Below are positions 17,294 through 20,218 of a stretch of 20,218 bases of DNA, piece by piece. Positions within the stretch are counted from its first letter, which is position 1, and every line of letters begins with the position of its first letter. Source of the DNA: Nemertoderma westbladi (taxonomy: Eukaryota > Xenacoelomorpha > Nemertodermatida > Nemertodermatidae); the NCBI GenBank assembly GCA_032718475.1, contig JAUCBJ010003093.1:1-20218 (forward strand), given 5' to 3'. The position numbers and the translations under genes were made by a program. Under the pieces are notes generated by a model. It worked only from the letters and a program-made list of their open reading frames with translations, did no database searches and was not told the origin of the DNA.

Positions 17294-17631
17294 CGTATGA
17301 TAGGCTTTATGTTTACATTATTATGCTTTGGGTTAGCGCTGGGTGCATCGCATTGCGAGAATGTTTTATTTTATCTTTGGTTTTCGCTGTTGATTACGAC
17401 TGAAATACATTGCATGTAAATGAGATTGATATGATTGATTTGCATGTTAAGTGTTTCGGTGTATGTGGGTGAGGGTTACAACCTGAAGTGCGTATAGCTT
17501 TCCTTGCCTAATATAGATATTCAATTTCCACTCTAAACATTGATAATTTCCCTTCCATTCCCCATTTACTTAATGTCCTACCCCGTCTGGTACCAATTAT
17601 ATCTGCTTCATGCATTTGAGCTTGATTAATC
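17294..17631. other. Intron, no gene seen
   Basis: Unique noncoding DNA after the right direct-repeat copy. The short minus-strand open frame (17508-17693) reads into a small repeat and shows no domain. Confidence 0.6.
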
Positions 17632-17637
17632 ATACAG

Positions 17638-17688
17638 TGAGTGCAATTATATGCGTTGCAGTGAGTGCAATTATATGCGTTGCAATAA
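17638..17688. repeat. Two tandem copies of a 24-bp unit
   Basis: GTGAGTGCAATTATATGC followed by GTTGCA occurs twice in succession with no differences, then a third partial, changed copy (ATAAGTCAAATTA). Confidence 0.75.
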
Positions 17689-17725
17689 GTCAAATTAAAC
17701 CGTTCCCATAGTGCAGATAGGGTGA

Positions 17726-17745
17726 GGGGGGGGGGGGGGGGGGGG
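17726..17745. repeat. 20-base G run
   Basis: Uninterrupted guanines within GGTGAGG...TTGGGG. Unlike the other homopolymer runs in this window, no foldback arms were noticed beside it. Length in the assembly may be unreliable. Confidence 0.85.
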
Positions 17746-17908
17746 TTGGGGTATTAAAGTAATGAATCGTTTAGAATAAAGATAAAAGCATCCGTACATT
17801 CTCCTTCCGGAAGTCCCTGACAGAACGGAGCGCATTACTCGATTAGTTTCGGCGCCGTCGTAATTATTCTGATCATTCTGATTATTTCTCACTTAAATTG
17901 TTAGTAAA

Positions 17909-17976
17909 CAGTGAAATAAAGCTAACAGTGAAATAAAGCTAACAGTGAAATAAAGCTAACAGTGAAATAAAGCTAA
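17909..17976. repeat. Four exact tandem copies of AGTGAAATAAAGCTAAC
   Basis: A 17-bp unit repeated four times without differences in the intron upstream of the 16-bp satellite. No coding meaning. Confidence 0.9.
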
Positions 17977-18120
17977 CTTTGTTGTCAATAAAAACAAATT
18001 TTTAGCTTTTGCTTCGTTCGTACTAAAAACCTGCAACATGTTAAAACTCGAATGTACTGAATTCTGAATTAAGTCAATTAAATTAGTGACAAAAAGTGCT
18101 TCTTTCTGTCTCCTTTTTCT

Positions 18121-18695
18121 TTTCTCACCTCGTTACTTTCTCACCTCGTTACTTTCTCACCTCGTTACTTTCTCACCTCGTTACTTTCTCACCTCGTTAC
18201 TTTCTCACCTCGTTACTTTCTCACCTCGTTACTTTCTCACCTCGTTACTTTCTCACCTCGTTACTTTCTCACCTCGTTACTTTCTCACCTCGTTACTTTC
18301 TCACCTCGTTACTTTCTCACCTCGTTACTTTCTCACCTCGTTACTTTCTCACCTCGTTACTTTCTCACCTCGTTACTTTCTCACCTCGTTACTTTCTCAC
18401 CTCGTTACTTTCTCACCTCGTTACTTTCTCACCTCGTTACTTTCTCACCTCGTTACTTTCTCACCTCGTTACTTTCTCACCTCGTTACTTTCTCACCTCG
18501 TTACTTTCTCACCTCGTTACTTTCTCACCTCGTTACTTTCTCACCTCGTTACTTTCTCACCTCGTTACTTTCTCACCTCGTTACTTTCTCACCTCGTTAC
18601 TTTCTCACCTCGTTACTTTCTCACCTCGTTACTTTCTCACCTCGTTACTTTCTCACCTCGTTACTTTCTCACCTCGTTACTTTCTCACCTCGTAC
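18121..18695. repeat. Homogeneous 16-bp satellite, about 35.5 copies, beside a 3' splice site
   Basis: The unit TTTCTCACCTCGTTAC is repeated 35 times with no difference that I can see, then a partial copy lacking one T. It is pyrimidine-rich on the plus strand and each copy contains CTCAC. It ends only about 36 bases before the acceptor AG at 18730-18731. A plausible branch point, TACTGAC (18699-18705), lies between array and acceptor. Because 16 is not a multiple of 3 and the unit has no stop in any plus frame, it makes a long open frame with a 16-residue period. That frame is an artefact of the repeat, although it runs in frame into exon 5. Confidence 0.95.
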
Positions 18696-18731
18696 CAGTA
18701 CTGACTGATAAATTTCCGTTTATTTTTTCAG

Positions 18732-18863
18732 GTGTCTCTGAATCTGTTAGCGATAGACATCCAACATTATCGACTAATGCTGATGTCACGAAAGTTCATA
18801 AAGAAATAGAAACTCTTCAAAAACAACTGAATTCATTGAAGAGGCACCACAATAGAGAAGTAG
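18732..18863 (+). CDS. Internal coding exon 5, short coiled-coil segment
   Basis: Exon of 132 nt (44 codons, phase 1 at both ends, skippable in frame). The acceptor TATTTTTTCAG (18721-18731) has the likely branch point TACTGAC upstream. The donor is GTTAGT at 18864. GT completes the Gly codon begun by G at 15135. The segment begins GVSESVSDRHPTLSTN and continues VTKVHKEIETLQKQLNSLKR, with hydrophobic residues at heptad positions, a probable coiled coil. The upstream open frame through the 16-bp satellite is not thought to be coding. Family unrecognised. Confidence 0.82.
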
Positions 18864-18924
18864 GTTAGTGATTATCATTTCCAATATATCTTTATTGATT
18901 CTCTAGTTTTCAATGTCTAATAGA

Positions 18925-19195
18925 AATCCCGTGTTTTTTTTATGTTACCGCGTATGGATGGATATACAGTACCTCCAAAATAACTTTTCAAAAATTAGCA
19001 AAACTCATAGCTATAGTACCCGCAGTAGCATATACAAATTTCACGTCCCAAATTGTAAATCTTATGAAGCCGATACATTCTATTTCACTGCAATTAAGGA
19101 TTGGAATTCGTTGCCATATAAGATTTAAAAAATTCAAAATTTAAGCGGCTACAAATCGGCAGTAAATTCACATTTAAGAGAACTTTGCAAACTCC
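18925..19195 (+). pseudogene. LINE reverse transcriptase 3' end relic in intron
   Basis: The open frame contains HSYSTRSSIYKFHVPN and FYFTAIKDWNSLPYKI, followed after a TAA (where a lysine is expected) by KIQNLSGYKSAVNSHL in the same frame. The pattern (N/H-x-Y-x-T-R, then F-x-x-x-x-I-x-x-W-N-S-L-P, then a short linker and a Ser-x-(F/Y)-K-x-x-x-x-x-H-L tail) is the familiar C-terminus of many metazoan LINE ORF2 proteins. Only this last part is present. It differs from the C-terminal region of the LINE at 8356-10523, so it is a separate family. It lies on the host-gene strand inside intron 18864-19318. Confidence 0.7.
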
Positions 19196-19318
19196 AATCC
19201 GAAAATTCTTACCTTTACTAATAGTATTTTACATTGCACCATTGTGATTCGTCTTTAGTACTGTAGCATATTGTAAGTGTAACGTAGGCCTACTGCATTT
19301 TAGCCGATTTTCTCTCAG

Positions 19319-19509
19319 CTGACAGATACGAGAAACTATTAGTGCGACGCCCCCTATTGACTAATCAACGCGATGAGGCAGATGTTTCATCAGGCGGTGG
19401 TGTGCGAAGTGACGACGCTAGATGTACCCAAGAACGACATTCCAGAATTAAAGCGAAACTTTTGGACGAGATCCATTTTTTACGCCAATTGAATCTACGT
19501 TTACTTAAG
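19319..19509 (+). CDS. Internal coding exon 6, charged linker and helix
   Basis: Exon of 191 nt. The acceptor GCCGATTTTCTCTCAG has AG at 19317-19318. CT completes the Ala codon begun by G at 18863. 63 codons follow, ending exactly on AAG before the donor GTAACT (19510). The segment begins ADRYEKLLVRRPLLTN, has a Gly/Asp-rich linker (VSSGGGVRSDDAR), and ends RIKAKLLDEIHFLRQLNLRL, a probable amphipathic helix or coiled coil. The donor is weaker than the others (GTAACT). Without splicing, the frame stays open to a stop near 19585. Family unrecognised. Confidence 0.82.
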
Positions 19510-19981
19510 GTAACTAAAACAATTAATTTGCACTTTGGCTTTAATTATCAGTTAGTCGGAAATTTAAAGTTAAAAAATAGGAGTTAGAAAATTCCTAAAG
19601 CATAATACTCATCAGTGAATTTATAATTCTGGAATATTACGTAGATTAGGCCGGGTTTACAAGAGCAGAAGTTCATCTTACATGAAACCTTAACATCCTG
19701 CCTTCTTACAATAGTTTTGTAAATATATATTTTTTAATGAAAATTTAACTGAAATGGAAAATCTGAAATGAGATTTAATTCTATATAATGTAATGTGGTA
19801 CAAATCCAATTCAAATAAATGTACTAATTTATTAAGTCATTTAAACATGATCCAACAAAATTGAATTCCCCACCATTTTAATAATATTAAGTATTAATAA
19901 TTTGTTTATTGGTGCCTATAATTTTATGTTTGCTAACAGAATATCATTACAATTACAATATCACTACAATTTTTCATTTAG
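19510..19981. other. Intron, no gene seen
   Basis: AT-rich sequence from a GTAACT donor to a strong acceptor, CACTACAATTTTTCATTTAG (AG 19980-19981). No repeat or coding signal was noticed. Confidence 0.75.
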
Positions 19982-20080
19982 GGAAGATCTGAAACAGATT
20001 ACGTTGATAAATCGTTGAATCGAGACGACGTCAGAGAAACTTCTACAGTGCATAAAACACTCAACGACCTCCAAGATAGG
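19982..20080 (+). CDS. Internal coding exon 7 (gene continues beyond the window)
   Basis: Exon of 99 nt, exactly 33 codons, phase 0 at both ends. The acceptor is TTTTTCATTTAG and the donor AGG/GTAGGT at 20081. The segment begins GRSETDYVDKSLNRDD and ends HKTLNDLQDR, charged and probably helical at its end, continuing the coiled-coil character of the previous exons. No stop follows in the spliced frame, so the gene runs on to the right. A donor one base earlier (AG/GGTAGG) is weaker. Family unrecognised. Confidence 0.78.
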
Positions 20081-20218
20081 GTAGGTCGGCTCAATTAGTG
20101 ATTCATATGTGGTGATTTGAGTTATTGTCACGGGGCATAAAGTCAAGTCACATTTTGGTTTTAGTGGCAGGAGAGGAGGGTAGTGATATTCCTAATTTCT
20201 GAGTTTATTTGGTGTTAT

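Noticed and set aside
17726-17745. G run as the mark of another foldback terminus
   Set aside because: No inverted partner, CACCAT end or TA flanks were found nearby.
18086-18868. 260-residue open frame with a 16-residue repeat fused to exon 5
   Set aside because: The frame is open only because the 16-bp satellite has no stop. A clear branch point and acceptor separate it from the real exon, and the exon phase matches the exon at 14482-15135.

Overview
This is a stretch of animal nuclear DNA. Long AT-rich introns and intergenic-like sequence carry widely spaced, GC-richer coding exons with canonical GT-AG borders, together with non-LTR retrotransposon debris, long hairpin (foldback) DNA transposons and several minisatellites. 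There are no bacterial-style genes, operons, rRNA or tRNA. Frequent GTAGGCCTA-like words, and the style of the LINE proteins, suggest a marine invertebrate, perhaps an echinoderm or other invertebrate deuterostome. That placement is weak.

The backbone is one plus-strand gene running off both ends of the window. Seven internal coding exons can be placed (196-337, 4352-4516, 13223-13860, 14482-15135, 18732-18863, 19319-19509, 19982-20080). Every junction matches in phase (1/2, 2/2, 2/1, 1/1, 1/1, 1/0, 0/0, given as bases of the split codon), giving about 673 uninterrupted codons. The product is highly charged and mostly disordered, with several short predicted coiled-coil segments. I do not recognise the family. 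A cytoskeletal, centrosomal or scaffold-type protein is only a guess.

The introns hold nearly everything else. Intron 338-4351 contains small hairpins, a local repeat family and a foldback transposon (3062-3853). The intron starting at 4517 begins inside a minisatellite of about 93 units (4499-7425). Its 30-33 bp unit is the exon/intron junction itself, so the 5' splice site has been amplified about 93-fold. The same intron then holds a second, much larger copy of the foldback transposon (7573-~12969). That copy has been invaded by LINE sequence (about 7742-10635, two overlapping EN/RT pieces), by hairpin-bearing sequence (about 10840-11530) and by a second foldback element (11677-12561) with a clear TA target duplication.

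Intron 15136-18731 holds a different foldback element (15850-17283) whose arms are GC-rich palindromic satellite arrays and which is flanked by a 10-bp direct repeat. It also holds a nearly perfect 16-bp satellite of about 35.5 copies (18121-18695), ending just before the branch point and acceptor of the next exon. Intron 18864-19318 carries the 3' tail of another LINE reverse transcriptase.

The most unusual item is the splice-donor minisatellite. Only its first unit preserves the reading frame; use of any later donor would run into a stop codon at 4545-4547. I see no evidence of a new multi-gene system.
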